64,000 nt of DNA from Aquilaria yunnanensis (Eukaryota; Streptophyta; Magnoliopsida; Malvales; Thymelaeaceae). Under the pieces are notes generated by a model. It was given only the letters and a program-made list of their open reading frames with translations. It ran no database searches and had not been told where the DNA came from. The translations under genes were made by a program, and so were the position numbers. The stretch is taken from NCBI GenBank assembly GCA_039654915.1, contig CM077595.1, forward strand, positions 50,623,501-50,687,500. Reading direction: 5' to 3'. Below are positions 32,951-43,328 of the stretch, piece after piece (within the stretch, counting starts at the first letter, position 1; each line of letters starts with the position of its first letter).

Positions 32951-33219
32951 TTGCCTTGCTTGTTATGCAAGTTATTAATTGAAACCTTGCTTATTGTGCA
33001 AGTTAAGGGTTTTGGGCCTTGCCCTTGCTGCAAGTTGTTAATGGGTCTTGTTAAAGCCACCTGGGCCACCTCCCAGGCCTCTTAACTTAAGAAAATAAGA
33101 CTTAAAAGTTGCCATTACTTGCTTGGCCGAACCAAACACTTTGAGATTAAATATTGGGTTTGGGAGTTAAGTTAGTAAATGATAGGCCAGGGCCTGAGTG
33201 AGGTGTGACAAGCTTTGTT

Positions 33220-33231
33220 TGGTATCAGAGC
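33220..33231 (+). promoter_or_regulatory. Chromovirus primer-binding site
   Basis: TGGTATCAGAGC nine bases after the 5' LTR end; complementary to initiator Met-tRNA. Confidence 0.85.
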
Positions 33232-33344
33232 CTGCTTTGTTACTATAATCAGAGCTAAGCCTAGGCAATGTTCCCTTTAGGGCTAACTCATATAAGACTT
33301 GTATTATTTGGATATTTTTTAATATCTGCAATTGAAAGTGCAGG

Positions 33345-34500
33345 ATGAGAACCAGAGGCAGGGATAGGAGTTCCCTGAGACCAGAAGAAGAAACTGCAGC
33401 CCATCATGTAGAGGGATTGCAGGAAAATGTGCCTGAGACCCAGGCAGAAGAAATGAGTCATATTGGGGCTGAAGAGCCCATTGCCAGGTACCAAGCACCT
33501 GGGCCAAGCAGAGACAGACAAGAGAGAATGGAAGTGATGATGGAGTCACTACATGCCACAGTGGCTCAGTTAGTGCTGGGAATGCAATCCTTGGCTTGAG
33601 GCCAAGCCCAGAATCAGGAAGAAGTGGAACTAGCAGAAGCAGTAGGCAGGAGAAGAAGGAGACCTGGCAAAGAGGCAGTGGGTTATGATCAATCCAACAG
33701 AGCTGGAGGAAACCAAGAGGAGGAAGAGGCAGATGAAGAAAGGAGACATCCTAGGGCCAGGAGGATAAGGTCAGAGGTGAGGCAGGAGCCCAGAATTGAG
33801 GAAGAAGAGGAGGATGACAGCCCAGATATTGAGGAGAGAGATGCATACATATACTCCAGAGGGACTGAACCCTCTACTGAGGAAACCATACTCAGGAGCA
33901 GGTCAAGCAGATCATCCAAGGGTAAATCCAGTAGCGGAGAAGAAGTAGGAGAAGGCATAGTGGAGGAGGACTAAAGGAGGGCCAGTTGGAAGGGTTTCTG
34001 GCACTGAAACCTCCAGTCTTCAGAGAAGGATGTGACCCAGAGGGGGCAGAGTTCTGGGTATACCAGTTAGAGAAGATAATGGAAAGGACGGAGGTTACTC
34101 CCGCACAGAGAGTTTTGCTAGCCACCTTTAGGCTAGAAGGGAATGCAGAACTCTGGTGGAGAGTAGTACAGAGGAGTTACCAAGAGAGGAACCTGAGGAG
34201 ACATCCAGACAGGAGGAGGTCTATGAGGTGGGCTAATTTTCTTAGAGTCTTCAGGCAGCAGTATGTTAGTGAAGCACAAAGAGACCAGAAGCAGGTTGAA
34301 TTTGATCAACTAGAGGAGGGGAACCTCAGTGTACTGGAGTATGAGCGGAGGTTCAATAGTTTGATCAGGTATGCCCCTCAGTATGAACGACAGGAGGAGC
34401 TGAGAACTAAAAGGTTCATCAGAGAGCTGAGACCAGAACTTAGGCAGATCCTTAGAACAATTGGAGCTAGAGACTATTATACAGTCATGTAGAGTGCTTT
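33345..34500 (+). pseudogene. gag: Chromovirus gag, interrupted
   Basis: ATG 33345 is the first good start after the primer site. The N-terminal 200 residues are highly charged (Glu/Arg-rich). A Retrotrans_gag domain runs at about 33990-34490 ('AELWWRVVQRSY', 'FRQQYVSEAQRDQKQ'). Damage: TGA 33597-33599, a frame change between 33974 and 33986, and TAG 34490-34492. The zinc knuckle [14 protein letters not shown] (34727-34768) lies in the continuing frame downstream. It would form the particle; this copy cannot make it whole. Confidence 0.88.
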
Positions 34501-36345
34501 GGCTCTGGAGCAGGAATTCCAGGAACAATTCAAAAGTGGGCCTGGAAGTGGTAGTGGAACAAAGAAGGGCCAAATGTCCAAAAGGCCGAGAGAAGAGAGG
34601 GATGCAGGAGGAAGTAGAAAGGAAAACAGGAAGGACAGAGGACCACAGTCACTGCCGTATGGCCCTCAGTGTAGCACTTGTGGGAAGTTTCATGGCAACA
34701 AGCCATGCTTTAAGGCTTCCACAGGGTGCCAGGGATGTGGTGCCCCAGACCATTGGGTGAAGGATTGCCCAAAAAGGGGTGAAGGCAACAAGAGATTGTT
34801 GGGAACTTTTAGTCCTAGAGGACTTAGGGGGCAGCGGCCCATGCCCCAACTGAGGACTCAGGGGCTAGCCCAAGGTGGGATGCCAGCGTCCAGAGTTCCT
34901 CAGGAGCAGAAAAGGCCTGGTACTCTTCCAGGAAGGGTGTTTCAACTGGAATCTTCCAGGAGAGGACAAGAAACACCAGAGGCTGAGAACGCTGAGAGAG
35001 AGGCTAGTCAGCAAAAGACTAGCAGAAGGGCCTTAAAAGGTAAGATTTACCTTAATGACCAATTAGTATCTGTTCTATTTGATACTGGAGCTTCATTGTC
35101 TATAATAGCAACAAGCTTGGTTAAGGCCATGAATTTAGAAGTAAAGTATATGGACAACATGTACTTGGTAAGAACAGCTGGCAATGAAATTCTGTTTGCC
35201 TACTACATGGTAGAAAACTGTGAAATACAGATAGGCAAGCTGAAACTGAGAACTAACCTCATGGTGTTGGAGACACATGGCTATGATGTGATTTTGGGCA
35301 TGAATTGGTTAGAAGAGAATCAAGTCATTATTGATTGTCAGGCCAGACAATTATTATTGCCTGGTGGAACAGTATATGATTTGAATAAGCCCTTAGAGTT
35401 GGCTATGGACTGCCACATAAAAGTGCTGGAGATAGCAACTCCAGAAGGTGAGCAGGATTGCCTGGTACTGAATGACCAGGAAATATCTGATGAACTTAGG
35501 AAAATACCTATAGCTCAAGATTTTCCAGGGGTCTTCCCTATAGACTTACCTGAATTGCCACCCTTAAGGGAGGTGGAATTTGAAATTAAGCTGGTACCAG
35601 GAGCAGCACCAGTATCTACTGCTCCTTTTAGAATGGCAGTGCCTGAGATGGTAGAACTCAGGAAACAGTTAGATGAATTACTGGAGAAAGGATTCATTAG
35701 ACCCAGTGTGTCTCCTTGGGGAGCACCTGTGTTATTTGTGAAAAAGAAGGATGGAACCCTTAGACTCTGTATAGATTACAGGAAGCTGAATGCATTGACC
35801 ATAAAGAATAAATATCCTCTCCCAAAGATAGAGGATTTGTTCGATCAATTAAAAGGAGCAAGAGTGTTCTCCAAAATTGATCTAAGATCTAGGTATTTCC
35901 AGCTAAGGGTAGAGGAGGAGGACATACCTAAGACTACTTTCAGAACTAGGTATGGTCATTTTGAATATACAGTGATGCCATTTGGGCTCACTAATGCACC
36001 TGCATTCTTTATGGACTTGATGCAGAGGGTGTTCAGGGCACACCTGGACCACTTTGTGGTGGTGTTCATTGATGATATCTTGGTATATTCCAAGGATGAG
36101 GAAACTCATAAAGAACATCTTGAAGTAGTGCTTGGATTGCTCTAAGAACATCAGCTTTACGGGCAGCTGAGTAAATGTAAATTTTGGACAAAGGAAATGG
36201 AACTTTTTGGTCATATGATAAGTGACCAAGGATTGGCTGTAGATCCTGAAAAGGTAAGATCAATCCTTGATTGGAAGCAGCCCCAGTGTGTAAGGGAAGT
36301 CAGAAGCTTCTTGGGGTTAGCTGGCTACTACAGAAGATTTGTGCA
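34499..36345 (+). pseudogene. pol: Chromovirus knuckle, protease and RT
   Basis: One frame from 34499. Zinc knuckle 34727-34768; aspartic protease with DTGAS at 35081-35095; RT from about 35640 with '[20 protein letters not shown]', 'MPFGLTNAP' and the catalytic FIDD near 36065-36076. TAA at 36143-36145 cuts RT before its last subdomain. Past the stop the same frame continues through 'RSFLGLAGYYRRFV' to an A-run at 36344-36349 where about two extra bases shift the frame. Family and order are clear; the enzyme is not made as one piece. Confidence 0.88.
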
Positions 36346-38432
36346 AAAAAGTTTTCTGTATTAGCAGCTCCTATGACTCAGTTAACTAGAAACAACCAGA
36401 AATTTGTCTGTGATCCTAAATGTGAGGAAAGTTTTCAAGAGCTGAAAAGGAGGCTAACCACAGCTTCTGTGCTAGCCCTACCTGATCCTGAAAAGGAATA
36501 TGAGGTATTTACAGATGCCTCTCATGTAGGGCTAGGCTGTGTGTTGATGCCAGAAAAGCAAGCCATTGCTTTTGGGTCTAGACAGTTAAGACCACATGAA
36601 AAGAAATATCCAGTGCATGACCTGGAACTGGCAGCAGTGGTCTTTGCTCTTAAGCAGTGGAGACACTATCTTCTTGGTAATAAATTCCAAGTATTTACAG
36701 ACCACAAAAGTCTCAAGTACCTATTCACTCAGAAGGACTTGAATATGAGACAAAGAAGGTGGTTGGAGTATTTAAAGGATTTTGACTGTGTAATTGAGTA
36801 CACAGCTGGAAAGGCCAATGTAGTGGCAGATGCATTGAGTAGGAACTATACTGGAGTACTCAAAGGTGGTGAAATAGAGCATAAGGCCGAAAGCCTGAAT
36901 ATTACCCCACTAGCAAGCCAATGGTTGGCTAAAGAAAGTGAGCAACTGAAGGTACTCACTATTACACCAGAATGGAAAGAGCTTATTAAGGAAGCTCAAG
37001 TTGGTGATGAAGGGCTAGAGTTGATTTCTGGCAAAAGTAAGGGAGAACTATTCCAGGGTTTTTCCTTCAAGCAGGGAATGTTATATTTCCAAAATAGGTT
37101 GTATGTGCCTGAAAAGGACAACCTAAAAGTTCAAATACTGGAAGAGGCTCACTCTAGTAAGCTGGGTATGCACCCAGGAGCCACAAAAATGTATCATGCA
37201 CTCAGAGCATATTTTTGGTGGCCATATTTGAGGAAGGATATAAACACACTTGTGGCTAGTTGTGAAACCTGCCAACAAGTGAAAGTGGAGCACCAGAAAC
37301 CAGGGGGGAAGCTACAAAGCTTACCTATACCTGAGAGGAAATGGGGATCCATCTCTATGGATTTTGTAGTGGGTATGCCACTAACAAGGAGGAGGCATAA
37401 TGCCATTTGGGTCATTGTGGATAGACTGACCAAGGCAGCTCATTTTCATCCTATGAATCTTACTGATTCTTTGGATAAATTGGCACAACTCTATATAAGA
37501 GAGATAGTAAGATTGCATGGGATACCTGATGATATAGTGTCAGATAGGGATCCTAGATTTGTCTCTAGGTTTTGGAAATCCCAGCACCTGGCACTGGGTA
37601 CTAAACTTAAGTTTAGCTCTGCTTACCATCCTTAGACAGATGGACAGACAGAAAGAACTATACAAACTCTGGAAGATATGTTGAGGTGTTGTGTAATTGA
37701 CTTCCAGGGAGAATGGGATGTGCATCTCCCATTGGTAGAATTTTCCTATAATAATGGCTATCATTCAGTGAAAGAATGGCTCCTTATGAGGCCTTATATG
37801 GCAGGAGATGTGTTACTCCTCACTACTGGCATCAGCCCGAAGACAAGTTGGAATTAGGGCCAGACATTATTGAGGAAACCACTGAGAAAATTAAGTTGAT
37901 CCAGGCTAGGATCAAGACTGCAAATGATAGGCAGCAAGCCTATGCAAACCTGAAAAGGAGGAGGGACCTGGAGTTCCAGGAAGGAGACTGGGTGTGGCTT
38001 AAAGTTTCTCGAATGAAAGGAGTAATCAGATTTGGAAAAAAGGGGAAACTAGCACCTAGGTATGTGGGGCCATATCAGATACTAGCCAAAGTGGGAAATG
38101 TGGCATATCAGCTGGACTTGCCTCCAGAACTTGGAAACATACACAATGTATTTCATGTGAGTTTGCTCAAGAAATATGTTCCAAGTTACAAGCAGGTAGA
38201 AGCACCTACAACTGTGATTGTGGCACCTAATCTTACTTATAAAGAAGTACCAATCCAGTTCCTGGCCAGAGATACCAGGAAGTTAAGAAGTAGGTGGATT
38301 CCAATGATTAAGGTGTAGTGGAGTAACCATACTCCAGAGGAGGCCACCTGGGAAGTGGAACAGGAAATTGCCTCTAGGTATCCTCAACTGTACCATAAGT
38401 TGGTGAGGAATTTGGATGACCAAATTCTTTAA
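36346..38432 (+). pseudogene. pol: Chromovirus RNase H, integrase and chromodomain
   Basis: RNase H from about 36500 with 'FTDAS' and 'DHKSLKYL'. Integrase zinc finger H..H..CX2C at about 37170-37270, then catalytic core with 'SMDFV' (37355), 'VSDRDPRF' (37535) and 'GQTER' (37645). The tail is a chromodomain ('EEATWEVEQEIASRYPQLY', about 38335-38390), which in chromoviruses steers insertion to heterochromatin. Damage: TAG 37633-37635 in the integrase core, a roughly 2-bp shift near 37771, and TAG 38316-38318 inside the chromodomain. Natural stop TAA 38430-38432, next to the PPT. Confidence 0.9.
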
Positions 38433-38444
38433 GGAGGGAGGAAT
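38431..38444 (+). other. Chromovirus polypurine tract
   Basis: 'aaggagggaggaat' directly before the 3' LTR TGTTAGG; it overlaps the pol stop codon by two bases. Confidence 0.8.
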
Positions 38445-41400
38445 TGTTAGGCACCTCCTAAGTGCTTGGCTTAGGCCAAGGAATATCAAGGAAAACCAAG
38501 GAAAATGAGAGAAAACAGGAAGGGGAAGTAAGAGAAGCTCTGGAGACTGTTACAGTGACTTATGTGCAAAACTGGAGACTTTCAGAACTTAATTGCACAT
38601 AGAAAATGTACTATGGGGAAGCTGACAGAAAACAGAGAAAGGGGACTAAATTGAGCACTAAGTTGAGTGGTACAAGTGAAACCACAAACTTAAGGATGGC
38701 ATTGTTGGCCATGCAAAATTCTATGATGGCTAGTCCAAGACTAGACCATTTTTGGGAGACAACAATGATTGCTAGTCACATTCTTGTTTACCACTAAGTG
38801 TACTATTCACTAGTTAACTAAACAAATTAACTAGTTTGTGATCTAGTCATGGCCGGTTATGCATGTGTGTATATAACACCTTGGTACTTGTGTTGTTTAT
38901 TTGCTTGGCATCTTGGGCCAAGAATGGACTAAAGTGTCATTGGAATCAAGGATTTAATGGCGGTTTTGTGGGCTTGTAAGCTTGGAAGACTACTTTGCAC
39001 CATGCATTTTATTGGAAGGCCAAAGTTAGCATTTTAGCTATCAAAACTTAAAGACATTCGGCCGAAACTACCAAGGCCATTTTACTTAGTTCATTTTCGG
39101 GTTTCCATGCTTTGTTTGGCCGAGAGTTCTTCCTTGAGTGATCATCCAAATTTCTCCTCAAAATCAAGCTAATCTTGGAAGCTTTTGAAGAATTCAAGCT
39201 TGGGAGACTTGTTTCGGCCTTAGTTCACTTGGAAATCAAGCTTGTTCTTGATGGTTGAAGGAAGGCCGAGCCAATTGAGCTAGGGTTTTGAGGTAAAGTC
39301 CATATCTCCTTGAATTCATGGTAGTTCTTCCATGTACAAGGACCCAAAGTGCTCAATTGAAGATGTATTAAGTTAAATGAGCAAGAAATGTTTCGGTATG
39401 AAAGTGAAATGTTGGCCGAATGTGATGAACAAGTGTTCTTGGTGTTCTTCTTGGAATTCATGGAAATTAATCCATGTGTGATGCTTGTTAATGATTATTT
39501 CACCTTGTGTTAGGTTGTTGGGGTGAAGAACACCAAGTTTGTGAAAGTTAGTGTGTTGGCCGAAAGTTGGATTTGAGGTAATTCATGTTCTACCTCTAAT
39601 TACATGGCGTTGATGCCATGAGCTTTGATTATTGATGATATAGTGATCATATGTTGGATTGAATAGGTGGAGAGCATTGTTATGTTAAGTTGAGCTATAT
39701 GGCTGAGAGTGAACATTACTTGAATATATGGTGATGGTACTATAAAACCATAGTCATTGATGATTTGATGTTTATGTGTGGAGTTAGCTGGTAAAGAACA
39801 TGGTTATGTGAAAAAGGGGCATTAGGCCGAGAGCCTGAACTATTGAAGTTAAATGTTCTTTACTTAATGCATGGTAATTGTACCATGAGTAAGCCTTATA
39901 GATGATTGGAAGGTAATATAGTGAATAAAATGATGGGTAACCCATAAGTATGTGAAAGTGAGCATCATGGCCGAAAGCTTGATTTAGAGTGAAATGGTGC
40001 ATTTCACTTGGTTACTTGGCAATAATGCCACGGATGATGTTCATTGGTGATTAGAATATCATGTGGAATGACAGAATGATGGGTAGTACATATATGGACA
40101 TATTGGACACTTTGGCCGAGGGCTAAAGTGTGTGCATTCTAGTGTTCTCCAATTGAGTCATGGTAGTTTAATCCATGGATGTGTATAATGATGCCTATAT
40201 GTTGTGATGCTAGGCATTGGGATTGAAGAGCACATGGACATTTGAAACTTGGTTGAGACCGAGAGCTATTTGAGGTAGGGTTCACTGGCACTTGACTTTG
40301 CTTGGTAATGTACACCATGATTCAAGTGTCTAGAGTGGCTAAGTGATGGTTAAATGTGCCATATGACCTTAGTTGCTTGATGGGCTTAATGCTTATACTT
40401 GGTTGTTTTGTTGATTAGCTAATTAACTATGGTGCATGTACTAGAAATGCAAGTAAATGTGGCCTATTTGCTTGGCATTTTGGGAGCTCCAAATGGAAAT
40501 GGTGTATTGGTAAGTTGGTGTGCAAGAAATGCACATGGGTACATGTATGGCTTATATGGCCGAGAGTAACATTGTGGAGTGTGTGTGTGTACTTGTGTGC
40601 TTTGGTGTTTCCTTGTGCATGCTAACCCCACTTATGAAATATTTGACTTATTTATATGTCTTGTATATGTATATGCCTATTTTTCTTGTCTTGGTGTTTG
40701 TTTTGCAGGTTGAGCTAACTAGTGGGAGCTTAAGCTTTGAGTGATTACTCAGCTGAACTAAATAGACTCAATATGAGTTGCATATGTTTTAAGTGAATCC
40801 TACTGAGTTAAATGCTCACTGCCCATCCTTTATTTTTCAGGCAAGGATATTCGGCCTGAGTAGTGCTAAGCTGCCTTGTGTGTGTGCTTAGTGTTTATTT
40901 GCTTAGTTACCAAGGTATGTGCCAATGTGTGCTTGGCGTAGCATTTTGGTTTCATTACAAGTCTTATGTACCTATGGTTGGACAAGACTTATGTTTTAAG
41001 TTTGCAGGCTGTAGAGTGGGAACTGTCTAGGAGAGCATGGATACTTGGACTTTAGCTCTGATTGTGGTATTCACCTTTATGACCATGAATATGGCCATAG
41101 GTTTGGTGTTGCAGTGTGTACTTCTGTATGGTATTCTCAAGGTTTTGTTTGACCATTAGGAGTATGGTCTCGGGGTTGTATGTAACTTGGCATGAACAAC
41201 TTATGGATGCTTGGCATTTATAGCCATGGTAGATACTAGGTAGACTACCATTTTGATTTGTACATATATGTAGTCTTGGATACCTAGTTTGTGGATGTTC
41301 TGGTGGATTTTGGATGCCAAGTTATGTATGGACTTATGGATGGCATTATGCTTGCCTAGGTATGCTGGATATTATGGGCCAAAGTTGCCAGTTTTATGTG

Positions 41401-41840
41401 AATGGTTATGGACCTAGTTATGTGGAACTGTGGTGCATAATGGCATGTACATTAGTAGGCCGAGAGCATCATGCATTTTTACTTGTTGTTTTCAAAAATC
41501 TAAACCAACCTTGTGGGATTCATGGTTGCCATCTAGTTAGTACACTTGATGCACACCATGTATGCACTTAAATTGCATTTAAGTGTTGCCTTGCTTGTTA
41601 TGCAAGTTATTAATTGAAACCTTGCTTGTTGTGTAGGTTAGGGGTTTTGGGCCTTGCCCTTGCTGCAAGTTGTTAATGGGTCTTGTTAAAGCCACCTGGG
41701 CCACCTCCCAGGCCTCTTAACTTAAGAAAATAAGACTTAAAAGTTGCCATTACTTGCTTGGCCGAACCAAACACTTTGAGATTAAATATTGGGTTTGGGA
41801 GTTAAGTTAGTAAATGATAGGCCAGGGCCTGAGTGAGGTG
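38445..41840 (+). repeat. Chromovirus 3' LTR, last bases missing
   Basis: About 3396 bp, uninterrupted, and so the best reference for this LTR. It matches the 5' LTR segments closely. It ends ..GAGTGAGGTG and then passes directly into the last 21 bp of a copia LTR at a shared 'tgt' (41839-41841). Confidence 0.9.
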
Positions 41841-41861
41841 TTTGGCTCCCGAAACCCAACA

Positions 41862-43328
41862 GTGGTATCAGAGCTACTGGTGAAACCCTAAATTGGGATT
41901 GAGTGTTGAATCGCATGATGCTGTGTGTTCGATTGGTTTTCGGCCATGATTAATTAGATTGATTCATGATGCATGAAACCAGAATTCGTAATGAACATAT
42001 GAGATATATGAAGAAATGACACAAATTGGTTAATGAGATTAACCCAAAATTGATAGGTATGAGATACCTATATGGATTAGGATTCTTGCAATAGTTGCAA
42101 AAACCTTAGGTTTGTTCGGATTCGGCCTGTTCGAGCACCGAAAGTAAGGTATTTTTGGTGGCTCGAATGGAGGAGTCTCGGGTGCCAACTTTCTCAAAAT
42201 AAAAGATTTCGGGCTAAGCAATTGTAAGTCATTAGCCATTTCACTTTGCCCTGTGAATGGAGGAGACCGGCCAGCGGGACTGCTGTATGCGAAGCGCCAC
42301 ATAAATAAAAACTGGTTAATCAACACGCGAAAATTGGCATGCATCTTTGTTGAATGAGATTTGATATGAAATGCTGATTGGTGTTTGAAGCATGGTTCAT
42401 GGTTATAGCCCTTGATTGGTTGTACTTGTAAATACGGCCTGCGAGTCGTGCCTTTTCTTATCACTCTCATTGTACATTCTCTTCTCACCTTACTCCCCTC
42501 GAATGTAACTCGAGGTTTCTATTATTGATGTAATGGTGCATTATGGGATCGTCCAAGGTGGTTTGTCCAAGGAGGTGACAACAAAAGGGCAACCAATAAA
42601 GGAAGATAAGGAGCTTGTGAAGACTCTTTTCTTTTCTTAGGCTTTTATGATATTCTCATTGGCTTGAGAATATCGCATAATTTGAGCTATAACCATGTCA
42701 CGTTTATTTCTTGTAAGCATGAGATGCATGTTTTATATTTGTATGTGATGCATGTATAAAACAACCGGAGATAGCAAATTGTTAAGATCAAAAGAAAAAA
42801 AAAACCCCTCAAACAAATATTAAGTCATTAAATGTGATGCCTTCCAAATGTTGGCACTCGTCAAGACTTTGATCAACATTAGGTGGGTTTGCCAAAGCAA
42901 AGCACCTATGTTCATCTTGGTAAGGCGTGATGGGATAATAGTGATATCCAAACTGCTAACTTTGGGTTCGACTTAACTATGTCATCCTAATAGGATTAGG
43001 GACTTAGAGGCATAGAGTTGGCTTAAGTTCATGAGATGAGCTTGGACAAGTGTTGTTCACCCAACTATCCAAGAGTTGCATAAGATGCAATTGGCAAGGA
43101 GTTGCCTACCTAAATAGCTGTAACTTGAGAGAAAAGCCAAAGCTGACTCAGGTTGTGGTCAAATATGGATCTTGGCCCACTAGACTACCTTAGCGCCGAG
43201 GTGTTCCGAAATAATATCGAGGGTTATTATTTTGAGGAAAATAGTGGGAGTATCGTTTAATAAAAGTCCTTATTAAATGAATTAAAATACATGACTCTTA
43301 CACTGCATATTTGCTGTTGTAGATAACC
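41862..43328 (+). other. Copia B leader with inverted pol-derived patch
   Basis: Primer site TGGTATCAGAGC at 41863, then leader colinear with copy I, except that the first GC hairpin and surroundings are replaced by a 37-nt segment (42224-42260) that is the reverse complement of integrase-coding DNA (see findings). No protein is supported in the leader. Confidence 0.8.

Larger units (their letters stand above)
24663..32955 (+). mobile_element. Angela-like copia I, full-length and apparently intact
   Basis: 8283 bp (24668-32950) with duplication ttgcc on both sides (24663-24667, 32951-32955); the empty site is in the chromovirus 3' LTR near 41586. LTRs of 1416 bp each differ at one base (G 25947 versus A 32814). 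It has a primer site, a 1.48-kb leader and one uninterrupted gag-pol of 1323 codons. All motifs needed for retrotransposition are present, so it is the best candidate in the window for a recently, possibly still, active element. Confidence 0.95.
20113..33210 (+). repeat. Chromovirus 5' LTR carrying H and I
   Basis: Starts TGTTAGGCACCTCC and ends GAGGTGTGACA. Own segments are 20113-21538, 22959-24667 and 32956-33210, colinear with the 3' LTR. H and I interrupt it, each with a perfect 5-bp duplication. A TATA box (TATATAA, 20538-20544) is a likely LTR promoter. Several 'ggccgagag' motifs recur about every 100-250 bp. Confidence 0.92.
20113..41840 (+). mobile_element. Tekay-like chromovirus, about 12.0 kb without its insertions
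   Basis: 5' LTR 20113-33210 (net about 3390 bp after removing H and I), primer site, gag-pol with a C-terminal chromodomain, PPT, 3' LTR 38445-41840. Internal plus LTR length (about 12 kb), long LTRs and a chromodomain fit the Tekay/Del clade. The last few bases of the 3' LTR (..GAGGTG|tgaca) are deleted together with adjoining copia DNA, so no right-hand duplication survives. Five stops and three frame changes make it non-autonomous. Confidence 0.9.
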
